Position numbers and translations under genes: made by a program. The notes beneath the pieces were generated by a model that was not told the DNA's origin, made no database searches, and saw only the letters and a list, made by a program, of their open reading frames with translations. From Hymenopellis radicata (Eukaryota; Basidiomycota; Agaricomycetes; Agaricales; Physalacriaceae), in assembly GCA_015501595.1 (NCBI GenBank), contig JADNRX010000066.1:124001-188000 (forward strand): a DNA stretch of 64,000 bases, read 5' to 3'. Shown piece by piece: positions 46,201 to 58,407 of the stretch (its first letter is position 1; each line of letters begins with the position of its first letter).

Positions 46201-47587
46201 AGCATCGCTTAATGAGGCGGCCTGCTCGCTCTCTGGGGTCTCCATACCAGATTATCTTTCTTTTGGCGAGTTGCGTTTCTTTATATACTCACCTATCGAG
46301 ACCTCTCATTTTCTTTTTACTTGCACCTTTGGTCTTGGTTACGTATCTAACCCTACCTTTTTATTTTGCCTACTTTTGCATACAGCTCATTTGGAAATGA
46401 TCTTATAACATTTTGCATTTACGGATCTTACGTTTCGATACCTTTCCTGAAATTGGACGTGCGTGCATGGACGGAGGTCGTTTGGTGTTGAGGTGTTGAG
46501 GTTCGTATTTGCCTTGTGTTTATCATGAACCTCATTCTCTTCCCTATATCGCACTGCAGAAACTGTCTTTCGTTCGGCTATGATTATATGTCTTCGATCC
46601 AGCCTGCTAGAGTCCACTTGGCGATTGGAACATGCCAGGGTTGGGCGGGACATTGCTTTAGATACAAAGACAGGAAAACCTGGCTAGTGAGTGAAACTCA
46701 ACTTGTTAAAGAATGGCTAACAGACTGTTTTTCAGCGTGCCTTGACGCTTAACACACGTTGTCAACTCCGACTCGACGATTCGTATGCTGTGACTGCGTC
46801 CATGCCCTCACCTAATGCTGTCACATCTCTCGACCGCGCAGTTTGCGGCTTCTTAGGTCTTTCAGTAGCTCATGGCATCGTTCAGACTACGAGCCGTGCG
46901 ACGCACTCCCTCAAATATAGTTCTTCGGACAGCAACGCGCTCGCTTGGCCAACGAACAGTTCTTTAGACCTTTCCCACCATGCCCCTACAGCTTTCTATC
47001 TGCTATCTACATTTCTGGTCCATGAGGAGACATGTCCACTCCCTATCCGCCATGCAAATTAGTGGCGTCAGTAACGACTTTGCGCGCGCCCTGCTTTACA
47101 ATCGCTATTTGCGAAAGCTGACCAGCCTTCATGTCGTCCGACGCGAACGGGCACGACCACCCTTTGGTTGCGCGCGGTACAGCAGACCAACTTGCGGGAA
47201 GCATTGGCAATGGCTCGGGCTCTCGATGCGGCACAGGTACAGATCCTCTTCCGTTCGACTACTGTGACGCTTCCCGTTAATATGCTATAAGTACGAGATG
47301 TTCTCGTAACACCAATTGATACAAGTTACTTGTTCTTGACCCTTCTGATGTTCTTCTTTCTTTGTTTTCACATATCTTCCGATGCTCTTATATCAACTAT
47401 CTACTTTACATGACTCCTTCGGCGACTTTGCTTGTACGTATCCTTCTTTGCTTGCGTCTCACCCATACCATCAACTACCACCACCACTACCAAATGAACT
47501 GGCCATCAATGCGGCAAAGAGATATAGGGTGTCCAAGAAAGCGAAGATAAACGACAACGCGGAGGAGGAATTGCCCAATGAGTGCAA
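43250..47587. other. Long stretch without recognisable genes
   Basis: More than 4 kb contain only short frames. Slightly protein-like pieces are MGLPKAFNTVLDALGLKRPH (minus, about 43810-43870), SPNYWHPEDCRERTSKAPRY (minus, about 44340-44400) and HITVTVEGNAVYKTHMVHCS (plus, about 45640-45700). None matches a known family. Small repeats include GAGCTAT three times (44603-44625) and two GAAACGATC units (44641-44658). Confidence 0.4.
45812..45833. repeat. 22-bp perfect palindrome
   Basis: GGTCGCTTAAG followed by its exact reverse complement CTTAAGCGACC, with no spacer. Confidence 0.9.
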
Positions 47588-48106
47588 TCAACACAAATAC
47601 TTTGTCTTTAAGGCACGAGTCATCATGCCATGAGCCGCGCACACCATCTGATCTACCATCGACTGCAAATCCTTTTCTGTCTGTGTCAACTGCTTCTTCA
47701 GCTCAACCACCTCCCTATCCTTTGCAGCAATCAGCATGTCCTTTTCCCGCAGCTGATTCTTGGCTTCGGCCAAAGAGTTCTGCTGATCCCTGAAGATGCT
47801 GAGAAGGGTCTCCTTGGTCAGATGAGCGAAAGGATTGACGGCGTCCTGGTTGGGGTCCTCGAACTCTTCCTGGGAGATAGACTGGACGAAAGATTCGCAC
47901 TGTGCAGATTTAGCAGAGCTCGAGGTCCATAGCTTCATACTCACTCTGACAAGCGCGTTCTGGACGGTCGCCATGGCTACTTGTTGATCCCCAGCAGAGT
48001 ACTCGCCAGCGGAGGCTGGAGCCTGAGGTTCTGGCGACGACAACATGGAAAGAACATCAGCTTCAGGCGATAGAGCTTTGATGTTAACGTCGGTGAGCTT
48101 CGACAT
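47588..48106 (-). CDS. Coiled-coil protein, paralogue of the gene at 6527-7425 (172 aa)
   Basis: A single uninterrupted frame of 172 residues from ATG (48106) to a TGA. The N-terminal half is acidic and Ser/Pro-rich (LSSPEPQAPASAGEYSAGDQ). It then carries NPFAHLTKETLLSIFRDQQN, matching DPFAHLSKETLLEVVKDLQA in the 6.5-kb gene, followed by a long heptad region (LREKDMLIAAKDREVVELKK) and a C-terminus LKTKYLC like LKKKYCL. The Cys-rich segment of the relative is absent. The shared motif plus coiled coil suggests a dimerising module used in several proteins. No function is known. Confidence 0.65.
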   Translation of the reverse strand: MSKLTDVNIKALSPEADVLSMLSSPEPQAPASAGEYSAGDQQVAMATVQNALVRVSMKLWTSSSAKSAQCESFVQSISQEEFEDPNQDAVNPFAHLTKETLLSIFRDQQNSLAEAKNQLREKDMLIAAKDREVVELKKQLTQTEKDLQSMVDQMVCAAHGMMTRALKTKYLC

Positions 48107-50589
48107 GGTCGGACTCGTTGAGAAGAAAAGGACAAGGAAGGAATGACATCATGTAAGACGGCGGAAAAACCACAATCCGCAAGCAAAGACGTTGGTTGGA
48201 TTGATCACGGTGCATTGGCTCTTCTGCTCGTGACGTTCTTGGTTCGTTTACTGACTCTCGCTTAGGTGCACCTCCTTCGACTTGCCTTCGACCTGACTTG
48301 ATGTCGACGTGGACCCTGTCCTTCAATGACTTGATTCCTTACCTCTTGTAAGTCTTTGTCTTTGTCTCCTCGACTACGTCGGTAATTGTTCATTACTGTA
48401 GGTGTTGACTCGAGACTTTGTCAAGTTGAACTTTGGTCGTTAATGGCCCCGACTCTGACTAGGTCATCGCCGTGTCCGGATTGTTATTGCTGTGCGTTGG
48501 TCTCATCCATACTGTGGTCTTACCAACGTTGACTCGACCCTCAAGCCTCGTGTACTCAGGGGTTGCAGGTTCGTATTCATCTTGTGTTTGCTAACATAAC
48601 TTACTACACTCTTACTACTCACTTCCTTTAAGACTCCGATCTCGACTATCAATGTTCAACCGTCCAAGCTTGAACCCACTTCTCAGGACGGGTCGCCATC
48701 GTTGTTCACATACGGTCGTGTTGATCTCATTGAGACCGCCGACCTCGTTGACCTCGGCGTTGCGAGGGTTCCACTGTTATCACATCGAGGTAAGTCTACA
48801 CTTGGCGTCATGATGGTTGTACTTACTAACTGCTACTATTTCAACTTATAAAGACTTCCATCCTTGAACTCTGGTGGCCTCCTCTCAGAACGGCCTGTCG
48901 TCTTCGCCGACCTCGTTCAGGTAAGTTCCTTCGTTTCATCTCGTTCGTTGATGCTCATCGGCCTTTGACGACAGACATCGACTTGACTTCGTCGAGGCCA
49001 TCGTCCTCACGGATGTCGTAGGTCTTGTTCATCATCAAGCAACCTTTGACAGCGACTCGTCTTCATCAATGTAGGTGTTTATTACATCGTTCAGTGTGTT
49101 TCTCATTATGAACATCTTAGATCCTCGTCCGCCCTTCGGGGTCTTGGCATCGTTGGCGACGTCCTTCGGCACGACTACCCTCTGCTATGCCGCAGATCTC
49201 AACTTTGCCTTGGGGCACGGCTGCGGTGTATTTACATCCAGAAGATCTTGGATATGCTTTACCCTCTCCGGCTAGGATGGGGAATCCGCGACGGGACAAC
49301 AGTGTTCTTCCAGTAAGTAAGCTGGAGCCTTTGAGGTCCAAGACGTTGCGCCGCAAAGTTGTTGTGATGTAGCTGAAATTTGCGTGCGATGCCGCCGCCG
49401 AGGTGTATACTCTTAACATTAACATGTAGCTACAATGTGTACTGAACTATTTCTTCCTCCATAATTACACCATCGGTAGCAAGGTCTAGTGCAGCTTTAC
49501 CTCGTACCACCACCGTCATCGCGCACAAAACATACGGCGACCGTGCCTAACCTCTACATCGACATCCTAGACAGTAACGACCTTGACCTATAAACGTTGA
49601 ACGCTCACCTCGATTCCCAGCTTCCCGGACCCGGTGCAGCAGATGGCGTGATTAGCCGCGATGTCATGCTCGACATCATCAACGTGCTGTTGGCCGAAGA
49701 CCTGCATACATCGCTATATTCTGTGGACCATGCTCCTCCTGATACCCTTCTGAGACTCAGTGTCCAATTACGCAGAGGAATTGTTACCAGACGGGTCACA
49801 TCTCGTCTCCAGCATCCAATATTGCGCCAACCGTGCAAGCTGTCGTTCCGGGGCAACTTGTTTACAAGTGACCCAGGTCTATAGGGATGCTCAAATCGTA
49901 CAGGCACCGCCATATACCTTTTATATCCAAATTGATCTCTTTTATTGCCTTATCCGTGTGTCGGCGCATTACTAATGCATTAACTAATTGTCACGCTGTG
50001 GATTCTTGCAGTGGGTCCGTCCTTTTCCGCTTTCTCCACGCTTGCCTATGGGCCGTTTTTCTACTTTCTGTAGTACCTTATAGTTTGTTTGTTTGCATTG
50101 GCTCTGTCCTGCTCTCTACTTTGCCCATATTGTGGTGGGATGGGTCGAGCCTTATTGTATCAAGTGCATTGATGAGCGTAATCATTTCGCGTTGTGTCCT
50201 CCTCCTCTCATCGCCGCTTCTCATGTCCCATCGCTATGGAAACTTTATCCAACGCAAGCGCGCTAGAGGATCAACTCGATCGACAGTCGGCCAAACAAAC
50301 ACCATCCCAGCTCTTAACGTCCACCATCCCTCAGCTCCGTGCCGTTGTCCTTCCCTCCACTGCTTCCTTAACGGAAGATTTTTCCACTCCATTCTGTATA
50401 CGGCGTTGGGAAAGCACAGAATACCAATGCGCAGCAGACTTCCTCTAACGGCTGGCGAAACCGTGCTGCACTTGGCTCAGGTCGAAACCCAACCTGGCCG
50501 GCGTCCCGAATGCAGGACCGGGGAAGGAGTTGAACGTTGAACGCCCATGGTGAACCCGCTCCTCCTTTCGTTTACTGTAGCTAATCGTT
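48107..50589. other. Long stretch without recognisable genes
   Basis: 48.3-49.1 kb is pyrimidine-rich on the plus strand, with many GTAAGT- and CTTAG-like words but no frame longer than about 30 codons. Plus-strand pieces DVMLDIINVLLAEDLHTSLY (49660-49720) and QLLTSTIPQLRAVVLPSTAS (50305-50370) look protein-like but match nothing known. Confidence 0.4.
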
Positions 50590-50599
50590 ATCGTGGAGG

Positions 50600-52712
50600 C
50601 ACCTTTTTGCTGCTCCAACTCACAATCAATTCGTTCAAAACCTGCTAGAGCGCCTCTTTTTCTTCAACGACAGGCTACAAGCCGCCGAGACAGCCGTATA
50701 TCTACACTCTGTCAAAGGAATTCTGTCTGTGACGCAGGACGAGGGAAAGACTTGAAATGCAGCACCGGATATTCCGACGAGGATGCAGCGATGGTTATTG
50801 AACTTCCATTTGACAATCGTTATGTGCGTACAGGAGCCTCGTTCAGCGGAGAAACGTGTTAATTGGCGGATCGCAGGCATTTGTGCTTACTAGAGGAAAG
50901 CGCCATTATCGCACTGAGGACCGCGGCAAGACATGGCGCCCATTCGAGGTCCCACTACAGCCTTCGCTTGTATCGCGGCCGCTCTCTTTCCATTCAGATC
51001 CCAAGAAATTCGGATATATTCTGTACCAAGGCACGGCATGCCGGCGCATAGGTTGGGGGAACGTCTGCCATTGATTGCAGACATATTACACCAAGGAGGC
51101 CTTCAGCGACGAGCCAAAGCTTCTTCTCTCCGAAATCTGGCGAAGGATATACCTGCAACCAACTATTCCCCGGCGAGAACTTTTTAGCCTTTTATCACCA
51201 CCCATACAGCGACGACCGCGCATACCTCATCACGAGCACGAAGACGTTCTATAGCACCACCGACTCGGGGCGTTCTTGGAATAAGTTCTTCGCTCCAAAT
51301 CCGCCCACCACTTTCCGCGCGCAGCTGCTCCGCTTCCAGCCCGACTCGGACAAGCTCATATGGACGGGTAACAGCAACTGCGAGGGTGGCATGACGAGTG
51401 ACTGTCATGCTCAGGCGCATTGGTCTCGGGACAATGGCCGCAAATGGACCATCGTTGACAAATACGTCGTCAACTGCGCTTGGGCGCGCGACACGCGGTT
51501 GAAGGCGTACCCTACGGAGATCTTGTGCGAGAGCTACCAGAAGAAGGAGGGCAATCAGCGCTTCTTCCTCGCTGAGAATCCGTTGGAGCTTGTCGAGGGT
51601 TTGTCGTATTACACGAAGAAGAAGAAGCTGTTTGACCAGGTTGTGGGCTTTGTCATCTGGGAGTTCCTGGTCGTCGCTGAGGTCCGTGTGCTTCTTTATG
51701 GTGGCTAGCATTCGCTGACGCTTTGCTTAAGTTGATGCCTGTTCGACATTCCTTGGAGCTGCAGGTCTCGCTTGACGGTGTTAATTTCGCCACTGGTCAG
51801 TTCCCGCCGAGCTTGCATCCAGAGACCCATGTACGTTATATTCCGTCTTGATGTACTTCGTTAACGTCTGGCATAAGCGTACACCGTCCTCGAGTCGTCA
51901 ACCAATTCTCTGTTTTTGCATATGACCATGTCGGAGGCACCCAGTCCGTATTGGGGCACGATCTTGAAGTCTCACAGCAATGGGATTCTATCGAGAATGT
52001 CAATCGTGATCATTGGGGTTACGTCGATTTTGAGAAGATGATTGGGCTGGATGGGATTGCCCTCATTAACGTTGTGGCGAACACTGACGAGGCGGTGGTT
52101 ACCGGTCAGAAGGCTTTGCAGACGAGGATTACGCATAACGATGGTTTGTTGGAATGCGTTTTTATGAGATGTTGACTGACCAGTTTAATATAGGGAGTAC
52201 ATGGAAGCGATTGGTGCCTCCGGCGAAGGACTCGCAGGGGAATAAGTATGATTGTGATACGACGGTCAGTTGGTCTTGATGCTCAATAGCGCATGCTAAC
52301 ATTTTAACAGAGTTGTGCATTGCATATCCACGGATACACCGAGCGCTTAGATCCTCGCGCGACATACGGCAGCCCCTCCATCGTCGGTCTACTTATGGCT
52401 GTCGGGAACGTGGGCACCTCGCTGGCACCGTATACTCAATCCGACACGTTCCTCAGTCATGACGCGGGTTTCACCTGGGAAGAAGTGCACAAGGACGCGC
52501 ATCTGTGGGAGTTTGGCAATTCTGGGAGTATACTGATTATGGCTAATGATGAGGAGCCGACGGACCCTGTTTTGTTCTCGACTGATGAGGGGCTGAACTG
52601 GCGGGTGTATACGTTCACGAAGGACAAGATGCGGGTGAACAGTATTGTTACTGTGCCGAGCGATACGAGTCGGAAGTTTATCTTGCTGGCGCAGTATCCG
52701 GGCGGTGCTTGT
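50600..52712 (+). pseudogene. VPS10: VPS10: start of propeller 1 fused to propeller 2
   Basis: The gene starts in propeller 1 ([68 protein letters not shown]). At about 51138 it jumps to propeller 2 ([84 protein letters not shown]). The repeated S/T-x-D-x-G-x-T/S-W boxes are the Asp-boxes of sortilin blades. Several introns are canonical. Stop codons in the first part and shifts around 51990 break the frame. Vps10 is a type I Golgi receptor carrying vacuolar hydrolases. The signal peptide and transmembrane region are not joined to it, and 10CC1 and 10CC2 lie elsewhere (24.3 and 54.9 kb). Confidence 0.82.
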
Positions 52713-53182
52713 GTGGCAAAACATCTTCGATGCCTTTGGCGTCGAGGCGACGGAGAGAGCCGGCGGGTGGACAAAATTCTTCGTGTTCCTCTTCCTGTCG
52801 GGTATGCAGGGCACTACTACGAGCATGGGCACGACGCGGGTCGATATCATTGATTGGTCGCGATTCGAGCCCAAGGTCGTCCACCACTTTAGCGGGGGCG
52901 ATTTCTACTTTGGGAATCGGGATTCCTATCACCGTTGCGCTGTGGGCGGTCGCGGATCAGCAGAGGAGCTCTGGGTTTGTGCATAAATGCGCTTTGGTGT
53001 TTGCTATCCTCGCGACCGTGGGCATTGTGATATCGTCCTTGATGTATATGGTGACCGCTGGTGTTATATTACATGCCCTCTATTATCGAGAACCTGTTGC
53101 GGACCAGGAGAGGGCATCGGAGGCGTGGCCGAGTCCAAGAGTCTTGCCTGCTATTCCGGAAACGGAACCTTTGTTGGGTTGA
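52713..53182 (+). pseudogene. Membrane-protein fragment fused after VPS10 propeller 2
   Basis: From the VPS10 break the plus strand reads [20 protein letters not shown] then [10 protein letters not shown], and in another frame STLGIGIPITVALWAVADQQ, ALVFAILATVGIVISSLMYM then VTAGVILHALYYREPVADQE, ending ETEPLLG and TGA (53180-53182). Three or four hydrophobic segments indicate a membrane protein, but this does not match the single membrane span and tail of Vps10. It is probably the end of another gene brought here by rearrangement. Confidence 0.35.
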
Positions 53183-53327
53183 TAATAAGGAGAGGATTTC
53201 TTTACTGTACTTTTACGCTCGTGTAACTCCAACTACTTGATCATGAAATCCATAAGGACAAGGCTCAAAACGCCTTGTCATGTGATCCCACCTTTTCTTT
53301 CTTCTTCCGACCATCATCTTCCGGAAA

Positions 53328-54527
53328 ATGTTCAAATTCGATTTCGACATCGAAGATACCATGGAGGACATCCCGCGCCTCTCTTTTTCTCCAGAAAACG
53401 CGCCCTCGAAGGCGGAACAGGCACTGGTAGAAGAGCCGTACAAAGATATTCCGTTACAGCACCTTGTGCGCCTTTTTGCTGTGAAGTCTGGCGTTTACTG
53501 ACGCTTTTTGTATGGCAAAGAATAGATAGACTGTTCACCGCCCCTGATATCGTGCTCACCTCTGGCCGTACCGCTCTCTACTGGCGAGATCCTCAGCATT
53601 CCGAGGCGGGATCTATTCGATGCTCGTTTCCAAGTGATCAACGAGGAGGACAGCGACAGCGCCAGAGGGAAAGATGCGGCAGACTTTCTGGATGCGCCAT
53701 CGGACCTCGTACACGGCGTGTACGAAGGCGGGCTCAAGACATGGGAGTGCAGTCTCGATCTAGTCGACTATCTTGCTGGAAATGCGGATTGTCATCCGGA
53801 GGGCAAGCGGATACTCGAGGTCAGTAACGCGCCTCCTGGTGTCATATATTCCTCATTTCGTTCCTTTTAGGTAGGCTGCGGGACAGCCGTACCCTCTCTG
53901 TACCTCATACGCAAAATATTCTCTGGAGCACGGCCAACACATCCGACCGAAATTCACTTACAGGATTATAATGCCTCGGTGCTCGAATTAATCACATTTC
54001 CGAGCATAGTCGTCGCACGGTGTAAGCCTCTCGCGTTAAACACCAACATATCTTTCTGACTAGTTATATAGACATGTCTGACGCATCTAAAACCTATCGT
54101 GAAGGCGCAGCCCCGCCTGGACGATCCGGAGGCAGAACTCCCTCCCGCGGATCCTTCCTCAGCAGCGGATATACCGATATCACCCGGGCTCAAAACCGCC
54201 TTCCTCGCGTCACTGAAGGAATATTCAATAAACCTCCGATTTTCATCCGGCTCGTGGCGCACTTTTCATCCCGAGCATCGATACGATATCGTTCTCACTT
54301 CGGAGACGATATACCACTCTGAAAGCGTACCGCCATTAATCACGCTGCTCAAATCTTCATGCGCCCCGAACACCATTTGTCTTGTCGCAGCGAAGGTGTT
54401 CTATTTCGGTGTCGGCGGGGGCATTGCTGCTTTCGTCAAAGCCGTACAAGAGGACGACGGAGATCCAAAGGCCGTCTGGGAGAAAAATGCAGGTGTGGGG
54501 AGGAAAATCTTACGCATCCATTGGTAG
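53328..54527 (+). CDS. HPM1: HPM1/METTL18 protein-histidine N-methyltransferase, one apparent frameshift
   Basis: Exons 53328-53465, 53526-53819, 53871-54019 and 54064-54527 join in phase. The start MFKFDFDIED, then IPLQHL|IDCSPPLIS, DAPSDLVHGVYEGGLKTWEC, the SAM-binding motif I VGCGTAVPSLYLI, IHLQDYNASVLELITFPSIV, LPPADPSSAADIPISP, SGSWRTFHPEHRYDIVLTSE and YFGVGGGIAAFVKAVQ follow the whole length of Hpm1, which methylates a histidine of ribosomal protein uL3. The only defect is a frame change near 54105, in a poorly conserved loop. Length (about 350 residues) is normal. The gene lies between two VPS10 pieces. Confidence 0.85.
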
Positions 54528-54884
54528 GGTGTGCGTACGGTCTCGAAACTTCAATTTTTAGTTGTTTTGGTCTCTGTTTGGAGTGACATATGAAACCCAG
54601 TGAGAGAAATAAGGCTTTGCAGGGGAAGTATACTGCCGAATGCGATGCGTGATGGACCTATCATTGGTGAGTCTTTTTATCGAGTCGTAATGACCGCGGC
54701 TTACCGATTGCAGGTCTGATAATTTGATGTTGATGTTGACTGAACGCCTGACGGACATCGATCTCCAGTGCCCGCTCAGATTCGATGCTCAACTTTAGTT
54801 GATGTGAACAAAAAAGCGTGCCAGTGTTATATTATGTGTTCACCTTCAACACACAGTCCAGGATCTTGATGTCCATTCGACAGC

Positions 54885-55472
54885 ACCGCGCCGGGTGTGG
54901 CTGTTCATATTGATTTCAGCGCGTTGACGCACATCAAATGTGAGTTGCGCGTGTGTTTGGGAGGGTGGTTGTTGCTGATGTTGTGCCGGTCAACTTAGTG
55001 TTGAGGATCCTTGTAACGATGACTTTGAACTGTGGAGTCTAAGCGAGGAGCGGTCGGAGCAATGTCTCTTTGGTCGACAGGTGGGCATCGTCTTTCTGCA
55101 GTGGTACAAGTGCTCATGCATCTGTAGACTCTTTATCACCGCCGTGTGCGCAACACAAACTGCGTCATTGGGAACCAGCCCAAGGCCGCGAGCCGCGTCC
55201 AGAAGAACTGTATTTGCACCAAAGTCGACTTTGAGTGGTGCGTGAATCTATTTTCTATGCCCTTCATCGCTCATCGCTCATGGGAATGAATGTCTAGTGA
55301 ATTCAACTATGCGAAGATTGACGCGGACGAGTGTGTCCTTGTACCTGGGACGACGCCGTTACCCGACGACGACACGTCCTGCGACGACGAAGGCTACTGG
55401 TATGAGCGCCCCGCGTATCGCAAGATCCCGTACTCAACGTGTGAGGGCGGCGAGCGGCCCACCCCGTCCTGA
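54885..55472 (+). pseudogene. VPS10: VPS10 fragment: second cysteine-rich domain (10CC2)
   Basis: Exons give [78 protein letters not shown] and [20 protein letters not shown] then [15 protein letters not shown] sequence, with canonical introns at about 54938-55001, 55081-55128 and 55239-55297. This is the 10CC module that follows propeller 2 in fungal Vps10, and would join directly to AQYPGG at 52712. The usual P-G…HG segment and membrane span are missing; the sequence passes straight into an amidohydrolase at about 55472. Confidence 0.82.
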
Positions 55473-55475
55473 CTG

Positions 55476-57942
55476 GCGTGCCATACGACTCGGATCCCCA
55501 TTTCTCGCCAGAAGGTGACAGGATTGTCTTCAGAAGCGATGCTAGTCTGGGTGACTGCTTGGAAAGGATGTACTGAAATGAACGTGGAGACTACGCGCGA
55601 TTCTGGTATGACTCATGCGCATATATTCGGTGAAGTTGACTCACGAATCTCCAGCTCAACGTGTAACAAACGAGACGTATCGCTTCATGAGCGGCGCGCG
55701 TTTCCACCCATCCGGAGACAAAGTTGTGGTCACCAAATGGTTCACCAGTTCACGTTCGATTGGTGCTGGCGAGGGTTGGGAGTTTCCTGCCTCTGCTCTT
55801 GGATTCAACCCCCCCGTTTCTGCAGGCACCGGTATCAGGCTACTCGAACGTACCCTGCCAGCAGGATTCGACGACTATGGGGAGGAGCAAATTGGTCCAG
55901 AACAGGCTCTATGGCACGGCGATGACAGTCTCATCATCTCAAAGAACATCCAAGACAGTATATTGTTTGAAGCAAAGGTACATCTGCTATCCGCCCTGGT
56001 GTCGATCTGCTATCCGCCCTGGTGTCGATCTGCTTTCTTATTAGCAACTAGATGTCCACAACGGAATTTATTCCATCTTCGAGAGAAACCTCACGACCCA
56101 GCAGACGGTGACGCTCGTAGACGCGTTTCCGGGTGGTGCATCTCGCCCGGAGCTCTCTCGCGATGGACGTACTCTCGCTTTTGTTTGTCGCATCCGTGAC
56201 CACAAAATTCTTGTTTTTTCAAAGACCTCGTCACTGGAACCATTCACTACATTTGGGACGGGCTCTCCTACGACGTAAGCGTCATCTACGCTCCCATGGG
56301 GACGTATCCTTCCTTTGCCTTTTCACCTGACGACTCGGCTGTTATTATCTGGGCCGACGGACAAATATGGTCTGTACCGCTCTCCGAAAACGAGTTTGGA
56401 GAGAAGGTTACGCCCAAGCCCATCAAATTTACAGCACATATCAAGAAGTACCTTGGAAAGCTGAGAACCATTGACGATATTGACCTCGTTGGGATCGAGA
56501 CGGCCGACACGCAGCGCGTTAAGGCGTTCAAGGATCTCCGTGCTGATGCTTCGGGCAAGAGAGTCGTCTTCCAAGCCGCAGGAGAGACGTTCGTTCAGGT
56601 TGTTGGGGCCAAGAAACCAACTAGGGTTCCTGTTCTATACGAAGATTCGCCATATTATTCCCCTTCCATCGACGACGACGAACACATCCACCGTTGTCGT
56701 TCACGCACACTGGGATGACCAAAATTTCACTGCCCTCGAGTTATCCAATATCGAGGAGGGCAAGGCTACGGAGATTACTGGTTTGCCTAGAGGACGCTTC
56801 TTGTATCCCATCATCCACCAAGTCGACCGCAAACATCGCGTTATTGCGTTCGTCAAAATTGCAAGTGATTACCTTACAGGCGGTGTCGTAGCGACTGCGG
56901 CGCCTGGATTGTATCTCGCCAATATCGAAACCACATCTCACGAGAAGACTATTGCGATGACCAATGTACGGCTCATCCCCACTGAGATCAGTCTCGGAGA
57001 CAAAATGAACATGAGATTCTTGGGTTCGCATTCGCAACTACTTGTTCAACAGTCTGACCGCACGTTCATCATCGATTTGGCGGGCAAGGTTGATGACGAT
57101 GGGAAGCCTCCACACCGAACGATCGCTTCTGGGAAGATGTCCCAAGAGATCGCAGTGTCTGTTGGGTCGCAGTCCAGTTGGATGGCGAAGGCGAGAAAGC
57201 TGTTAGGGTTCAACCAGTGCAGTGTGTCGCGTTCATGGTCTTTTTCCATGTCTACCTTGTGGATGGGAGTAAGCTGCAAGAGGACAAAGCGGTGTGGTCT
57301 AAGCCAGGCAACGCGTCGGATGGATTGGACGTCTGAGTCTTGATGGAGGGCATAGTGTTACTTGGAGCCACGATGGAAAGAAAGTGTTTTGGTTCTTGGG
57401 TATGTCTTTTCATCACCACCTCTCGTGTCCTGCTGTGTTATTGATGCTCCTGCTTAGGACCGTATTTACATTCGTTGGAAGTTTCGAGGCTCAGCAAATG
57501 CTCTTCCACTATCAAGTCGGATAGAGACACGTTTAGGATCGACTGCACCAAGACTATTCTAGAATATCAAGAGATCGACGCCGCTTTGACCTCCGATGTC
57601 GTCGTTCTTGTTAACGCGACGTTGTTGACGATGGAGACAGGCGATCTTGACAAGGATTTAATCTTTGACGCTGTCATGGTTATTCGGGAGTCATCGACTC
57701 TGTTTCTGCATTTGGCGCCGTGGCGCTTCCACCTGGAGCAACGGTCATTGGCATACAAGGAGATTCATGATGTTTCTTTGTAAATGGTGGACTTTTGAAC
57801 TGACACGGTTCTTTAAGCTTTCATCACCCCCGGATTCATAGACATGCATGCGCACTGGAACGCTTTCGGAAATCCTATCCCGGCGAAATCTTGGGAGATG
57901 CAAACGTTCTTGTCGTATGGCGTTACCACGCTGCACAAGTAG
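55476..57942 (+). pseudogene. TolB-like propeller plus amidohydrolase, truncated
   Basis: Plus-strand frames read [80 protein letters not shown], the VFQAAGETFVQVV blade, GLARLSLDGGHSVTWSHDGK, and finally the amidohydrolase start VALPPGATVI and FITPGFIDMHAHWNAFGNPI with the metal-binding H-x-H. Fungal proteins of this type are near 1,100-1,200 residues with PD40/TolB repeats before the amidohydrolase barrel. The barrel ends after YGVTTLHK, so most catalytic residues are gone. Frames change near 55560, 56030, 56270, 56700 and 57200. A 23-bp tandem duplication at 55982 contributes one shift. Confidence 0.7.
55982..56034. repeat. 23-bp tandem duplication
   Basis: ATCTGCTATCCGCCCTGGTGTCG occurs twice in a row (55982-56004, 56005-56027), followed by a partial third copy (ATCTGCT). 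It lies inside the amidohydrolase relic next to an intron acceptor. Confidence 0.9.
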
Positions 57943-58336
57943 GTGTTCGTTGTCATCGTGTTGCTTCTCAGCAGCGTGTACCCCTTCCTAACAAAGTCTT
58001 CGTTTGAACGTCATGAAATCAGAAAACAATTAATCTCATTTCCAAGGATGTCTCGATGTTATGGCGCACATCCTACAACTGTGCCGTTCAAGGATACTCA
58101 GAGTGGGCGGCAAGTCATGAACGAATATCAGATCTAGTCGATATGGCACGAGATTGGGCTTTGACTTGGTTTGATTCGGGTCCTCGTCCTCACGCCGCTC
58201 TCCCACCATCATTGGCACTCAATTCTTCTTTCTTTATCTAAATCCTCCAGGACTCCGAATGAGCCAAGTATATTACTTCGCTGAGACATGTAAACTTCTA
58301 CTATCTATGCAGCTCAGCGGAGACAACAGGAGTGAG
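57943..58336. other. No recognisable gene
   Basis: The sequence between the end of the amidohydrolase and the LINE tail has only short frames, one ending in LVDMARDWALTWFDSGPRPH (plus, about 58130-58190), with no known family. Confidence 0.4.
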
Positions 58337-58359
58337 CGATGGTGGCGAAGCCACCATCG
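58337..58359. repeat. Perfect hairpin, 10-bp stem
   Basis: CGATGGTGGC, loop GAA, GCCACCATCG, about 70 bp before the LINE RNase H frame. Confidence 0.9.
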
Positions 58360-58407
58360 GTCGGCGACTATTGTCGGAGGAAGTCAAATCTACGTCTATG
58401 ACTATCA

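Noticed and set aside
47382..47633. Plus-strand frame with basic tail (RYRVSKKAKINDNAEEE)
   Set aside because: It looks slightly protein-like but has no partner exon, runs into the 3' end of the coiled-coil gene on the other strand and matches nothing known.
51184..51711. 175-codon minus-strand frame
   Set aside because: It is the complement of the VPS10 propeller 2 exons, whose plus-strand Asp-boxes are unmistakable.
52678..52932. 84-codon minus-strand frame with hydrophilic composition
   Set aside because: It lies opposite hydrophobic plus-strand segments in a rearranged region and shows no motif; hydrophilic antisense of membrane segments is expected.
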